Assembly: GCA_913055645.1 (NCBI GenBank)
Contig: CAJXLC010000008.1
Span: forward strand, 1 to 64,000
Reading direction: 5' to 3'
Length of the DNA: 64,000 bases
Source: an uncultured Pseudomonadota bacterium
GTDB taxonomy: Bacteria; Pseudomonadota; Zetaproteobacteria; Mariprofundales; Mariprofundaceae
The notes under the pieces were generated by a model. The model worked only from the letters and a program-made list of their open reading frames with translations, was not told the origin of the DNA and made no database searches. Positions 29,480 to 37,354 of the stretch are shown here, piece after piece; position 1 is the stretch's first letter, and each line of letters begins with the position of its first letter. Position numbers and translations under genes: made by a program.

Positions 29480-29494
29480 TGTGACTTTGTCACA
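29480..29494. promoter_or_regulatory. Crp/Fnr-like operator
   Basis: TGTGAC-TTT-GTCACA is a perfect inverted repeat 60 nt before the DUF2892 start and just after the Crp/Fnr gene. The half-sites match the CRP consensus but the spacing is one base short. AT-rich -10-like sequence follows at about 29505-29520, placing the site where class II activators bind. Confidence 0.55.
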
Positions 29495-29553
29495 GACGGA
29501 TGAGATATTATATATTATTATTCGCTAATACATTGATGTATAGGAGGCTTGAT

Positions 29554-29757
29554 ATGAAAGCAAATGTTGGTGGTTTGGATAGAATAGTACGTGTAGTTGC
29601 TGGTCTTGCATTATTATTGGCTGGTTTTATGGCTGGTATTGCAGCGCCTTGGAATTATGTCGCGATGGGAGCGGGCGCGGTGTTTGTTTTGACATCGATG
29701 GTTAGTTTTTGCCCACTGTATGCGATTTTTGGCATTAATTCTTGCCCTACAAAATAA
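29554..29757 (+). CDS. DUF2892 (YgaP C-terminal-like) small membrane protein
   Basis: This 67-residue protein has NVGGLDRIVRVVAGLALLL, a second hydrophobic segment, and CPLYAIFGINSC at the C-terminus, all typical of stand-alone DUF2892 proteins. ATAGGAGG precedes ATG 29554. It lies upstream of sqr and downstream of the Crp-like box. Confidence 0.88.
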   Translation: MKANVGGLDRIVRVVAGLALLLAGFMAGIAAPWNYVAMGAGAVFVLTSMVSFCPLYAIFGINSCPTK

Positions 29758-29774
29758 TTTAGAAATTCAATTTA

Positions 29775-29831
29775 TTAGGGAAACTTCCCTAAAATCAGTC
29801 AGTTAGACTGGTATTACAAGGGGATTCCCCT
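29775..29831. promoter_or_regulatory. Three consecutive inverted repeats upstream of sqr
   Basis: TTAGGGAA-AC-TTCCCTAA (29775-29792), CAGTC-AGTTA-GACTG (29796-29810) and AGGGGA-T-TCCCCT (29819-29831) lie back to back in the 91-nt DUF2892-sqr gap. The outer two resemble each other (AGGG..CCCT). They could be paired operators or RNA hairpins that tune sqr expression. Confidence 0.5.
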
Positions 29832-29848
29832 ATAAAGAGAGAGAATAT

Positions 29849-31126
29849 ATGGCACATGTAGCGATTATCGGCGCGGGCATTGGTGGAATGCCCGCGGCTT
29901 ATGAAATGAAGGCAGAGTTAAAAAAACTGGGTGGTGAGCATGAAGTCACAGTGATTTCTAATGTGGATTATTTTCACTTTACTCCATCAAACCCATGGGT
30001 AGCAGTAGGTTGGCGCGATAAGGAACAGATAAGTTTTGAATGTTCTCCGTATTTGAATAAAAAAGGCATTCACTTTTTATCATGTGGTGTGGATGAAATT
30101 TTGGCTGATGAGAACCGTTTGCGTTTGGGTAATGGGCAGCACTTGGATTATGATTACCTTATTGTGGCAACAGGCCCTCGCTTGGCATTTGAGCTTGTAC
30201 CGGGCATGGGTCCAGAGGGACATACACATTCAATCTGTCATGTAGATCATGCGGTTAAGGCGCATGAGGCATTTGAAGAATTTTGTGAGAACCCTGGTCC
30301 GATTGTTGTTGGAGCCGTGCAAGGCGTATCATGTTATGGTCCTGCGTATGAATATGCTTGTATTTTGGATACAGAGCTTCGTAGGCGTAAAATTCGTGAT
30401 AAAGTTCCTATGACCTTTATTACACCAGAACCATATATTGGACACCTTGGTTTGGGTGGCGTGGAAGACTCTAAGGGTTTGTTGGAATCAGAGCTTCGCA
30501 AACGTGATATTAAGTTTATTACAAACTGTAAAACAACAGAAGTGCATGAACATACGTTGGATTATGAAGAAGTAGACCGTCATGGTGAAGTGATTGCATC
30601 GGGTAGCTTAGACCATAAGTTTGCTATGTTAATGCCACCATTTCGTGGGGTTGGACCTGTAGCAGAGTGTGAGGGCTTGGTGAATCCTATGGGTTTTGTA
30701 ACCATCAATGAATTTCAGCAAAATCCAACATTTAAGAATGTTTTTGGTACGGGCGTGATTGTGGCTATTCCTCCTGTAGAGGCGACACCATTGCCTGTAG
30801 GAACACCGAAAACAGGATTTATGATTGAATCTATGACGACCGCAATCGTGCATAATATTGTACATGATTTGAAAGGTGAGCAGCCTGAGCAATGTGGTAC
30901 ATGGGGCGCTATTTGCTTGGCAGATTTTGGTAATGGTGGCGTAGCTTTGGTTGCTTATCCGCAGATTCCACCGCGTAATATGGTATGGGCTAAGGGTGGT
31001 AGCTGGGTGCATGTTGCCAAGGTTGGTTTTGAGAAATACTTTATGCGTAAAATGAGAACAGGTGTGTCTGAACCATTTATGGAAAAAGCATTTCTTAAAC
31101 GTATGGGTATTGAACGTTTGAAGTAA
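29849..31126 (+). CDS. sqr: Sulfide:quinone oxidoreductase
   Basis: This 425-residue membrane-associated flavoprotein passes electrons from sulfide to quinone and makes polysulfide or persulfide. The N-terminal FAD motif is GAGIGGMPAAYEM. Cys130, Cys162 (GVSCYGPAYEY) and Cys356 (AICLADFG) correspond in position to the three redox-active cysteines of characterised SQRs (128, 160 and 356 in Acidithiobacillus). The C-terminal amphipathic region is KYFMRKMRTGVSEPFMEKAFL. The start follows AGAGAGA. Confidence 0.92.
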   Translation: MAHVAIIGAGIGGMPAAYEMKAELKKLGGEHEVTVISNVDYFHFTPSNPWVAVGWRDKEQISFECSPYLNKKGIHFLSCGVDEILADENRLRLGNGQHLDYDYLIVATGPRLAFELVPGMGPEGHTHSICHVDHAVKAHEAFEEFCENPGPIVVGAVQGVSCYGPAYEYACILDTELRRRKIRDKVPMTFITPEPYIGHLGLGGVEDSKGLLESELRKRDIKFITNCKTTEVHEHTLDYEEVDRHGEVIASGSLDHKFAMLMPPFRGVGPVAECEGLVNPMGFVTINEFQQNPTFKNVFGTGVIVAIPPVEATPLPVGTPKTGFMIESMTTAIVHNIVHDLKGEQPEQCGTWGAICLADFGNGGVALVAYPQIPPRNMVWAKGGSWVHVAKVGFEKYFMRKMRTGVSEPFMEKAFLKRMGIERLK

Positions 31127-31136
31127 TCGGTTGATG

Positions 31137-31168
31137 CACCACAAAGGGATGAAATATCCTTTGTGGTG
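31137..31168. terminator. Intercistronic 11-bp stem hairpin after sqr
   Basis: CACCACAAAGG (31137-31147) pairs perfectly with CCTTTGTGGTG (31158-31168). Only a short T-rich stretch follows, so it may be an attenuator or mRNA 3'-end stabiliser rather than a full terminator. Confidence 0.55.
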
Positions 31169-31203
31169 TATTTACAAAGATGCAATAAATACGGAGACAT
31201 GGA

Positions 31204-31548
31204 ATGTCTGAAACATATACACAATATACAAATGAATTATCTGCCAGCATTGGTAATTTGCGCAAAGATATACCCGATGTCATGAAAAGTTTTTCTGCCA
31301 TGGCAAGTACGGCATTGGTGAAAGGTGCACTGGATAAAAAGACCAAAGAATTGATTGCTTTATCCATTGGTGTGGCAGGGCATTGTAAGGGTTGTATTGG
31401 CTTTCATGTGGAGGCGCTTGTTGCCTTGGGCGTAAGCCGTGAAGAATTGACGGAATGCTTAGGCGTGGCTGTGTATATGGGCGGTGGACCATCATTGATG
31501 TATGCGGCAGAAGCGATGCAAGCATTTGAGGAATTTTCAAACACGTGA
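31204..31548 (+). CDS. AhpD-like / carboxymuconolactone decarboxylase family protein
   Basis: This 114-residue all-helical protein has the redox motif HCKGCIGFHVEAL, a CxxC with a downstream His as in AhpD-type thiol reductases. KTKELIALSIGVA is the family signature. It follows sqr and CGGAG precedes its ATG. A thiol/persulfide-related redox function is possible, but the family is broad. Confidence 0.85.
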   Translation: MSETYTQYTNELSASIGNLRKDIPDVMKSFSAMASTALVKGALDKKTKELIALSIGVAGHCKGCIGFHVEALVALGVSREELTECLGVAVYMGGGPSLMYAAEAMQAFEEFSNT

Positions 31549-31614
31549 GTTTCGTGTTTAACCTAGGAGTCTTCTGGACTTAGGCTGATTTATACTCAAC
31601 TATAGAGGTGATAT

Positions 31615-32076
31615 ATGAGATTCATGGTATTGTTATTGGTATATTGGCCATCAACTTTATGGGCTGACCCGCTTGATCAAGGTGAGGCATATGTAACGCG
31701 CCAAGGTCCGCCTGTATGGATGGATAAAATGGATTTTAGCCTGCTGATCGTAAATTATGCGGTGTTTGCATTGGCACTTATTGCATTGGCTTGGCTTGTG
31801 TTTAAAAGGCCGCAATACTTGCAACGTTTAGAGTCATTTATTCTAACACCTTTCCGTGCCATTTTAGCGCGAGCAAAGCGTACGGGCGGCATGATAGGAG
31901 AATTTTTACACGTGGTGACTGGCTTGCTTGCATTTGTAAGTCTTGCTGCCTGGGTTTTCTTTTGTCAGTGGTTGAAATATCAAGGCTTAGGGGCAATCTC
32001 AATGGTTGGCTTGGCATTTGGCGCGCTTATGTTGGTGCGTTTAGTAAAAGGCAATGAGAAGCCGAAGGTGATTTAA
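31615..32076 (+). CDS. Unknown membrane protein, 153 residues
   Basis: I do not recognise this family. A cleavable-looking signal (ending SLWAD) is followed by membrane helices at about 38-60 and 98-120, and a third near 128-143. Basic residues (KRPQYLQRL; RAKRTGG) suggest cytoplasmic loops. It lies between the AhpD-like gene and another small membrane protein, all on the same strand, so it may belong to the sulfur island. Confidence 0.7.
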   Translation: MRFMVLLLVYWPSTLWADPLDQGEAYVTRQGPPVWMDKMDFSLLIVNYAVFALALIALAWLVFKRPQYLQRLESFILTPFRAILARAKRTGGMIGEFLHVVTGLLAFVSLAAWVFFCQWLKYQGLGAISMVGLAFGALMLVRLVKGNEKPKVI

Positions 32077-32130
32077 TCTATGTTCCGAATCAGTTTATTG
32101 GATTTGGGAGAGTAATTAGCGAGGTGATAC

Positions 32131-32349
32131 GTGCAGTGGATTGATGATATACCGTATATTTTCTTAATTGCAGCAGCGATATTGATGGCGCTGATGCCTT
32201 TTCAGCCAGCACCTCACTTGGTTGAGAAATATCATATGTTCTTAGCAGACGAACTTCGTAAACCTATCGATATCTTTGATGTGATATGGCACTTATTACC
32301 GACATTGTTATTGCTTGTTAAAGTATTTCGAGATTTCGTGAAGCCATAG
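32131..32349 (+). CDS. Small conserved membrane protein, 72 residues
   Basis: It has two hydrophobic segments with the central pattern APHLVEKYHMFLADELRKPIDIFDVIWHLLP. Similar small proteins occur in many proteobacteria and are sometimes labelled RND transporter, without evidence I can judge. It starts with GTG 32131 after GAGGTGA. Function unknown. Confidence 0.75.
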   Translation: MQWIDDIPYIFLIAAAILMALMPFQPAPHLVEKYHMFLADELRKPIDIFDVIWHLLPTLLLLVKVFRDFVKP

Positions 32350-32385
32350 CGACACTGAGTATTTGATTACTTTCCTAAGCGAATC

Positions 32386-32402
32386 TGGCATGTTTTTTGC
32401 TT
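32386..32402 (+). promoter_or_regulatory. Sigma-54 promoter
   Basis: TGGCATG-tttt-TTGCTT has the invariant GG (32387-32388) and GC (32399-32400) separated by exactly 10 nt, matching the -24/-12 consensus. Transcription would begin near 32412, about 34 nt before the chemoreceptor ATG. A sigma-54 activator (PilR-like) is encoded at 40167. Confidence 0.75.
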
Positions 32403-32445
32403 GACTTATAGTTCTTAATAAACGCTTATTTCTAGGGGGATAATA

Positions 32446-33762
32446 ATGGATCCAGTGAAAGAGCAAGTCCTAACGCTTTTTTCCAAGTTGACTGCGGGTG
32501 ATTTCACCTATCGAGCAAGTGGTGATGACCCATTGATTCAGCAGGCAAATGTATTAGCGGAGCAGTTGGAAAGTCGCATGCTAGAGCAATTGGACGATAT
32601 GGTTACCATGACCATGAATGCATTTGAAACCACTATGAGTATGGGGCATTTAGAGCAAGGCATGGCGCATCTTGATGATAGATCGATGAATATGGCTGCT
32701 GCGAGTGAGCAAATGAGTGCCAATGTTGCACATGTAGCTGAGCGCGTTGATCAGGTGAATGAAAATATTGTACACGCTAATCAACAAAGCCAAGATGCTA
32801 CCGTTGCGGTCAATCATGCTGTGGAAGCGATGAATCATATTGATACACGGGTTGATGAAGCCAGTGAACGTGTTCAAGGACTGACAAAAGCATCGGAAGA
32901 AATTAATAGTATTTTGGGTGTGATTCAAAAAATATCTGATCAAACGAATTTATTGGCTCTTAATGCCACCATTGAGGCTGCAAGAGCGGGAGATGTTGGT
33001 AGAGGCTTTGCCGTTGTGGCAAATGAAGTGAAAGAGCTATCGCATCAAACAAAACAAGCAACTGAGAATATTGTCGAAAAGATTCACCGCATCCAAGAAA
33101 ATGTCGAAAGCATTGCAATCGTAACGAAAGATATTTCTAGTGCTGTTGAGCAAGGCAATAATGATATGGGCAAAGTAGATAAGCGCATGCATGAAATGAA
33201 TGATGCTTTAAATATTATTGCTGGAGAGGTCGATCAAATTACCCAGGCAACACACGATCAGTCAGCTGCATCACAAGAAGTGGCTGAGTCTGTAGCTGAA
33301 ACAGCTACGATGGTGGGCAGCAATCGTCAAGTTGTGACTCAAACTTTAAATGATACCGATGCATTGGAATCTAAACTTGTTAGTGAAATTCAAGAATTTG
33401 GCGAGATGAAACTACAAGATGCGGTGTTGAGATTGGCTAAATCGGATCATATTTTATGGAAAAAACGTTTGGTTAATATGATTTTAGATCGTGGAGATAT
33501 TGAGCTATCTACTGTAGCAAGTCACCATGATTGTCGATTAGGCAAGTGGTATGATGCTATTGGAAAAGATACGTATGGTACAAAAGCTGCTTTTAAAGAA
33601 ATGGCAATACCACATGAAAAAGTTCATACACTCGGTCGGCAAGCTGTAGAGCGTTACAATAGCGGTGATAAAGAAGGGGCTATTGCAGATGTCAAAGCTA
33701 TTGCGCCATTGTCAGAGCAAGTTGTGAGCTTATTGGACCGTTTGATTGTAGAGACATCATAA
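32446..33762 (+). CDS. Soluble chemoreceptor with C-terminal CZB zinc-binding domain
   Basis: This 438-residue methyl-accepting protein has no membrane helix, so it is cytoplasmic. A long coiled-coil signalling domain has the conserved hairpin tip [18 protein letters not shown]. The C-terminal CZB domain has the His/Cys ligands ([26 protein letters not shown]). CZB domains sense oxidants or zinc through a Cys-Zn site. A GGGGGA Shine-Dalgarno and a sigma-54 promoter lie upstream. Position at the end of the sulfur island suggests taxis toward or away from redox/sulfur gradients. Confidence 0.93.
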   Translation: MDPVKEQVLTLFSKLTAGDFTYRASGDDPLIQQANVLAEQLESRMLEQLDDMVTMTMNAFETTMSMGHLEQGMAHLDDRSMNMAAASEQMSANVAHVAERVDQVNENIVHANQQSQDATVAVNHAVEAMNHIDTRVDEASERVQGLTKASEEINSILGVIQKISDQTNLLALNATIEAARAGDVGRGFAVVANEVKELSHQTKQATENIVEKIHRIQENVESIAIVTKDISSAVEQGNNDMGKVDKRMHEMNDALNIIAGEVDQITQATHDQSAASQEVAESVAETATMVGSNRQVVTQTLNDTDALESKLVSEIQEFGEMKLQDAVLRLAKSDHILWKKRLVNMILDRGDIELSTVASHHDCRLGKWYDAIGKDTYGTKAAFKEMAIPHEKVHTLGRQAVERYNSGDKEGAIADVKAIAPLSEQVVSLLDRLIVETS

Positions 33763-33781
33763 TTACGCGGTGGGCGTGGGA

Positions 33782-34003
33782 TTATTTTTCGACAAGAATA
33801 AGATGTTTTCCATGATCTGTGGGTTCATTGGAAAGCACCTTGTAGCCCTGCTCTTCGCAGGAACGCGGTACATTTTCCAAAGGCTCGCCCTTATTAAGCA
33901 AGACTTCTAACTGTTCGCCAGCATCCATTTTTGCTAATTGCAATTTTACTTTCACAAATGTCATGGGGCAGGTTTCATTGGTAATATCGAGAAAATGTTT
34001 CAT
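33782..34003 (-). CDS. tusA: TusA-like sulfur carrier protein
   Basis: This 73-residue protein has the motif ETCPMTFVKVKLQL, whose Cys-Pro-Met carries sulfane sulfur in the TusA/SirA family. AAAGGA precedes the start at 34003; the open frame extends further upstream. It follows the dsrE-like gene by 13 nt, forming a dsrE-tusA operon as in rhd-tusA-dsrE2 clusters of sulfur oxidisers. Confidence 0.88.
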   Translation of the reverse strand: MKHFLDITNETCPMTFVKVKLQLAKMDAGEQLEVLLNKGEPLENVPRSCEEQGYKVLSNEPTDHGKHLILVEK

Positions 34004-34016
34004 GTATGTTATTCCT

Positions 34017-34505
34017 TTAAATAAAGATAATATGTGAATTTTCAGAATCATTGAGGAAGGTGGCAACGCCAACAACATCTTGAACCTCTTCAATCATATC
34101 ACTTTGCTCAACTTCTAAGATTTTCATCGCCATTTCACAGGCAACAATGCGTACGCCCAAAGCGTGCGCTGCTTCCGCTAGCTCTGGAAGTGTGGCGACA
34201 TTGTGCTGTTTCATCATCATGGACATTAGTTTAGGGCTAGCGCCAAAAAAGTTTAAACGGGATAAGGGGAGGTTGTTTAATCCACCCATTAAGAAGTTGA
34301 ATGCTTTGGCTAAGATGCTTTTACCCATGGCTATGTGCCCCTTATCTTTTTTGAGAGCATTAAGCCCCCAAAATGTAAAAAACATGGTAACTTCGCGATT
34401 GGTTGCAGCGGCTCCTGTGGCAATGGTGAATGCTGCAACCATTTTATCAAAGTCGCCCGAAAAACAGACAATGGATATTTTTTTCTTATCTGTGGGAATG
34501 TTCAT
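34017..34505 (-). CDS. DsrE/DsrF-family (DsrE2-like) sulfur-trafficking protein
   Basis: This 162-residue protein has ISIVCFSGDFDKMVAAFTIATGAAA and FFTFWGLNALKK near the N-terminus and a C-terminal RIVACEMAM, whose Cys matches the sulfur-binding Cys of DsrE2-type proteins. GGAGG lies 6 nt before the start at 34505. It pairs with tusA. In known systems it exchanges sulfane sulfur with TusA at the membrane. Confidence 0.85.
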   Translation of the reverse strand: MNIPTDKKKISIVCFSGDFDKMVAAFTIATGAAATNREVTMFFTFWGLNALKKDKGHIAMGKSILAKAFNFLMGGLNNLPLSRLNFFGASPKLMSMMMKQHNVATLPELAEAAHALGVRIVACEMAMKILEVEQSDMIEEVQDVVGVATFLNDSENSHIIFI

Positions 34506-34611
34506 ATGCTGCCTCCATGACATTAAGGGCTTGGCAAACTAATGGCTAGTATTGAAAGCGCAAATATGGCGACTATGGACGTATAGTAATAAGCAATCTA
34601 ATATAGGCTCT

Positions 34612-34625
34612 GTAGTGTGACTTTG
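34612..34625. promoter_or_regulatory. 14-mer shared with the sqr upstream region
   Basis: GTAGTGTGACTTTG occurs here and at 29476-29489, where it forms the left half of the Crp-like palindrome. Here it lies in the divergent gap between the dsrE-tusA operon and aroE and is followed by a degenerate right half (CAAAGGTGACCGCTAC). It is a candidate second target of the Crp/Fnr regulator. Confidence 0.4.
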
Positions 34626-34683
34626 CTTCAAAGGTGACCGCTACATGGATGATACTAATTTTTAATAAGAGTGGAAAAGGTCA

Positions 34684-34767
34684 ATGGAATTGCAGTATTT
34701 TTTTCAAGAACAAGGCATGATTTTTTATGATACTCCTATAGAAAATGGTGATGTGAACTGCGCTTGA
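34684..34767 (+). CDS. Possible 27-residue leader ORF overlapping aroE start
   Basis: ATG 34684 follows GGAAAAGG (34673-34680). The frame runs 27 codons and its stop TGA overlaps the TTG start of aroE as TTGA. Since aroE lacks its own clear ribosome-binding site, translational coupling from this ORF is plausible. No family is recognised. Confidence 0.4.
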   Translation: MELQYFFQEQGMIFYDTPIENGDVNCA

Positions 34768-35660
34768 ATAACGTGGAAATAACAGGCAAAACAAATGTTT
34801 ACGGCATTATTGGATGCCCGATTAAGCATTCGCTATCGCCAGTATTTCAGGCTTATTTTGCTGAGCAGCAGGGTTTGGATGCGGTCTATGTGCCCTACCA
34901 TGTTGAACAAGTGCATTTAAAAAATGCTATTGATGGCTTGGCGGCATTGGGTGTACAAGGGGTGAATGTCACCGTACCCTATAAAGAAGCAGTGCTACCA
35001 TATGTGCAAGCAGATAAAGATGTGCAATGTATTGGAGCTGCCAATACACTTACATTGGCAGATGGAGGCTGGCAGGCAAGCAATACGGATTGGCAGGGTG
35101 TTGCATCCGTATTTGCAGGTACAGGGTTGGATTTAAAGAATGAACATATATTGCTTTTTGGTGCAGGTGGAACAGCGCGTGCAGTATTGCATGCGGCATA
35201 TAAGGAAGGTGTAGCTAGTGTGGCAATATGTAATCGCTCACCTGAGCGAGTAGAGCAACTCGTTAAACATGCTAAACAGCATTATCCAAGTATGGATTGT
35301 TATATGCTTGCTTGGCAACAGGACGAAGTGACTTCCATGTGTCATAAATCACCCATGGTTATCAATACGACAAGTATTGGCTTAGGCACATCAGACAAAT
35401 TCCCTTTTGAAATGAGTGGGGATGGTTGGTTAATGGATGCGGTGTATAAACCAGGTGGGAAAACAGCATTTATACAGGCTGCGAATTTGTCCGAACGCAG
35501 CATGACGGATGGTTTGCCGATGTTAGTGGCTCAGGGTGCAAAATCCTTTACAAACTGGCATCCGCAGCAAATACCTGATATATTGGATGCTCTGACTTGG
35601 ATGGAGACAAAGCTGAAGCGATGCGCAAGCGTGTTTCCTGGCTGGGAGGATTGTAAATGA
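34764..35660 (+). CDS. aroE: Shikimate dehydrogenase
   Basis: It reduces 3-dehydroshikimate with NADPH in aromatic amino-acid synthesis. The motifs are the substrate site PIKHSLSP, NVTVPYKEAVLPY with the catalytic Lys, ANTLT, and the nucleotide loop GAGGTARAV. The start is TTG 34764 (GTG 34773 is an alternative), with no obvious ribosome-binding site except the coupled upstream ORF. It overlaps pilB by ATGA. Confidence 0.95.
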   Translation: MNNVEITGKTNVYGIIGCPIKHSLSPVFQAYFAEQQGLDAVYVPYHVEQVHLKNAIDGLAALGVQGVNVTVPYKEAVLPYVQADKDVQCIGAANTLTLADGGWQASNTDWQGVASVFAGTGLDLKNEHILLFGAGGTARAVLHAAYKEGVASVAICNRSPERVEQLVKHAKQHYPSMDCYMLAWQQDEVTSMCHKSPMVINTTSIGLGTSDKFPFEMSGDGWLMDAVYKPGGKTAFIQAANLSERSMTDGLPMLVAQGAKSFTNWHPQQIPDILDALTWMETKLKRCASVFPGWEDCK

Positions 35661-37354
35661 GGCAGACCAGACTTGGCGATATTTTGCTACGTAAGCAGGC
35701 TATCAATAAAGAGCAGTTGGCGCATGCTCATCGTGAGATGAAGCTGAACGGTGTTAGCTTAACGGCCGAGTTGGTGAAGGCTGGACTGTTTACAGAAGAA
35801 GAACTCGCTAAATTTATAGGCAAGTCATTTGGTCGCCCTGTCATTGATTTGAGCAAGGTGGATGTTCAGGCTGATCTGACAGATATTCCCATTGATATGC
35901 TGCGTAAAAATGCAGTAATTCCGATTCACCGTAAGGGTAATGCCATTACTTTAGCGGTTGCTGACCCGTATGATATTAATGCCTTGGATGAAATTGCGTT
36001 TATCAGTGGCAGTCAAGTTGATGTAGTAGTGGTAACAGAATCTCAAATTCTTGAGAAACTTGATGAGCTGGGTGGTGCAGGACAACAGCTTGAAGATGTG
36101 ATGGGTGAGCTTGGTGCCGATGAAATGGAGATTGTGGACACCGAAGATGTCGAGATGGACGAACATTCCCTTGCTGCGGAAACAGAGACGGCCCCTGTTG
36201 TTAAATTGGTCAACTTGATTTTGTTGGATGCCATTAAACGAGGCGCATCTGATATCCATATTGAACCTTATGAGAAGTCATTGCGTGTGCGTTATCGTGT
36301 GGATGGTGTGTTGCATGAGATTATGCGCCCACCGTTAAAAATGCGTGATGCCATGGTATCGCGTCTCAAAATTCAGGCGCGTTTGAATATTGCAGAGCGC
36401 CGCGTGCCGCAAGATGGGCGCATTAAATTGCGCTTATCCAAAGCAAAGACAGTGGACTTTCGTGTGTCTGTATTGCCTACATTGTTTGGTGAAAAGGTTG
36501 TGATGCGGCTTTTAGATTCGTCCAATTTGCAATTGGATATGGTGAAGCTTGGTTATGAAGAAGGGGATTTGAAACATTTTCAACACCACATTCATCAACC
36601 GTATGGCATGGTGCTGGTGACAGGGCCAACGGGTTCGGGGAAAACGGTAAGTCTGTATTCAGCGGTGGCTGAATTAAATCAGCCTAGTGTGAACATTTGT
36701 ACCGCAGAAGATCCTGTTGAATTTAACTTTATGGGCATTAATCAGGTAAATGTAAATCCTGCTGTAGGTTTGGATTTTCCAGAAGCATTGAAATCATTTC
36801 TTCGTCAAGATCCAGATATTATTTTGATTGGTGAAATTCGTGATTTTGATACAGCTGCGATTGGTATTAAGGCAGCTCTAACTGGGCATTTGGTCTTGGC
36901 AACATTGCATACCAATGATGCGCCTTCGACCATGACTCGCATGGTGAATATGGGTATTGAATCGTTTTTGGTTGGCTCAGCTGTGAATTTGGTAACAGCG
37001 CAACGTTTGGCACGTCGAACCTGTAAAGAATGCTCGGAACCTATTGAAATACCAGCAGAAGCACTTGTTGATGCAGGTTTTTCAGAGCAAGAAGTTGGCT
37101 CTTTTCAACCGATGCAAGGTAAAGGTTGTAACACATGTAATGGAACGGGCTATAAAGGGCGTGTGGGCATTTACCAAGTGATGCCAGTCACGGATGAAAT
37201 CCGCGATGCTGTGTATGCTGGGAAAAATTCAGATGATATTAATGATATTGCAGTTTCTCAAGGCGTGAAAACATTGCGTATGGCGGCGTTGAATAAGGTG
37301 CGCGATGGTTCAATCTCACTTGAAGAGTGTCTGCGTGTAACGGTGGGTGACTGA
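35657..37354 (+). CDS. pilB: Type IV pilus extension ATPase PilB
   Basis: The 565 residues comprise an N-terminal MshEN domain (about 1-150), a Walker A GPTGSGKT near residue 323, an Asp box, Walker B LIGEIRDFDTA, and a zinc-binding C-terminal region with CKEC and CNTC. It powers pilus assembly from the cytoplasmic face. It overlaps aroE (ATGA) and shares one base with pilC. Confidence 0.97.
   Translation: MRQTRLGDILLRKQAINKEQLAHAHREMKLNGVSLTAELVKAGLFTEEELAKFIGKSFGRPVIDLSKVDVQADLTDIPIDMLRKNAVIPIHRKGNAITLAVADPYDINALDEIAFISGSQVDVVVVTESQILEKLDELGGAGQQLEDVMGELGADEMEIVDTEDVEMDEHSLAAETETAPVVKLVNLILLDAIKRGASDIHIEPYEKSLRVRYRVDGVLHEIMRPPLKMRDAMVSRLKIQARLNIAERRVPQDGRIKLRLSKAKTVDFRVSVLPTLFGEKVVMRLLDSSNLQLDMVKLGYEEGDLKHFQHHIHQPYGMVLVTGPTGSGKTVSLYSAVAELNQPSVNICTAEDPVEFNFMGINQVNVNPAVGLDFPEALKSFLRQDPDIILIGEIRDFDTAAIGIKAALTGHLVLATLHTNDAPSTMTRMVNMGIESFLVGSAVNLVTAQRLARRTCKECSEPIEIPAEALVDAGFSEQEVGSFQPMQGKGCNTCNGTGYKGRVGIYQVMPVTDEIRDAVYAGKNSDDINDIAVSQGVKTLRMAALNKVRDGSISLEECLRVTVGD

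Noticed and set aside
34147-34542. 131-codon frame on the plus strand opposite the dsrE-like gene
   Set aside because: It mirrors the coding frame of the DsrE-like protein, which has family motifs and a good ribosome site.
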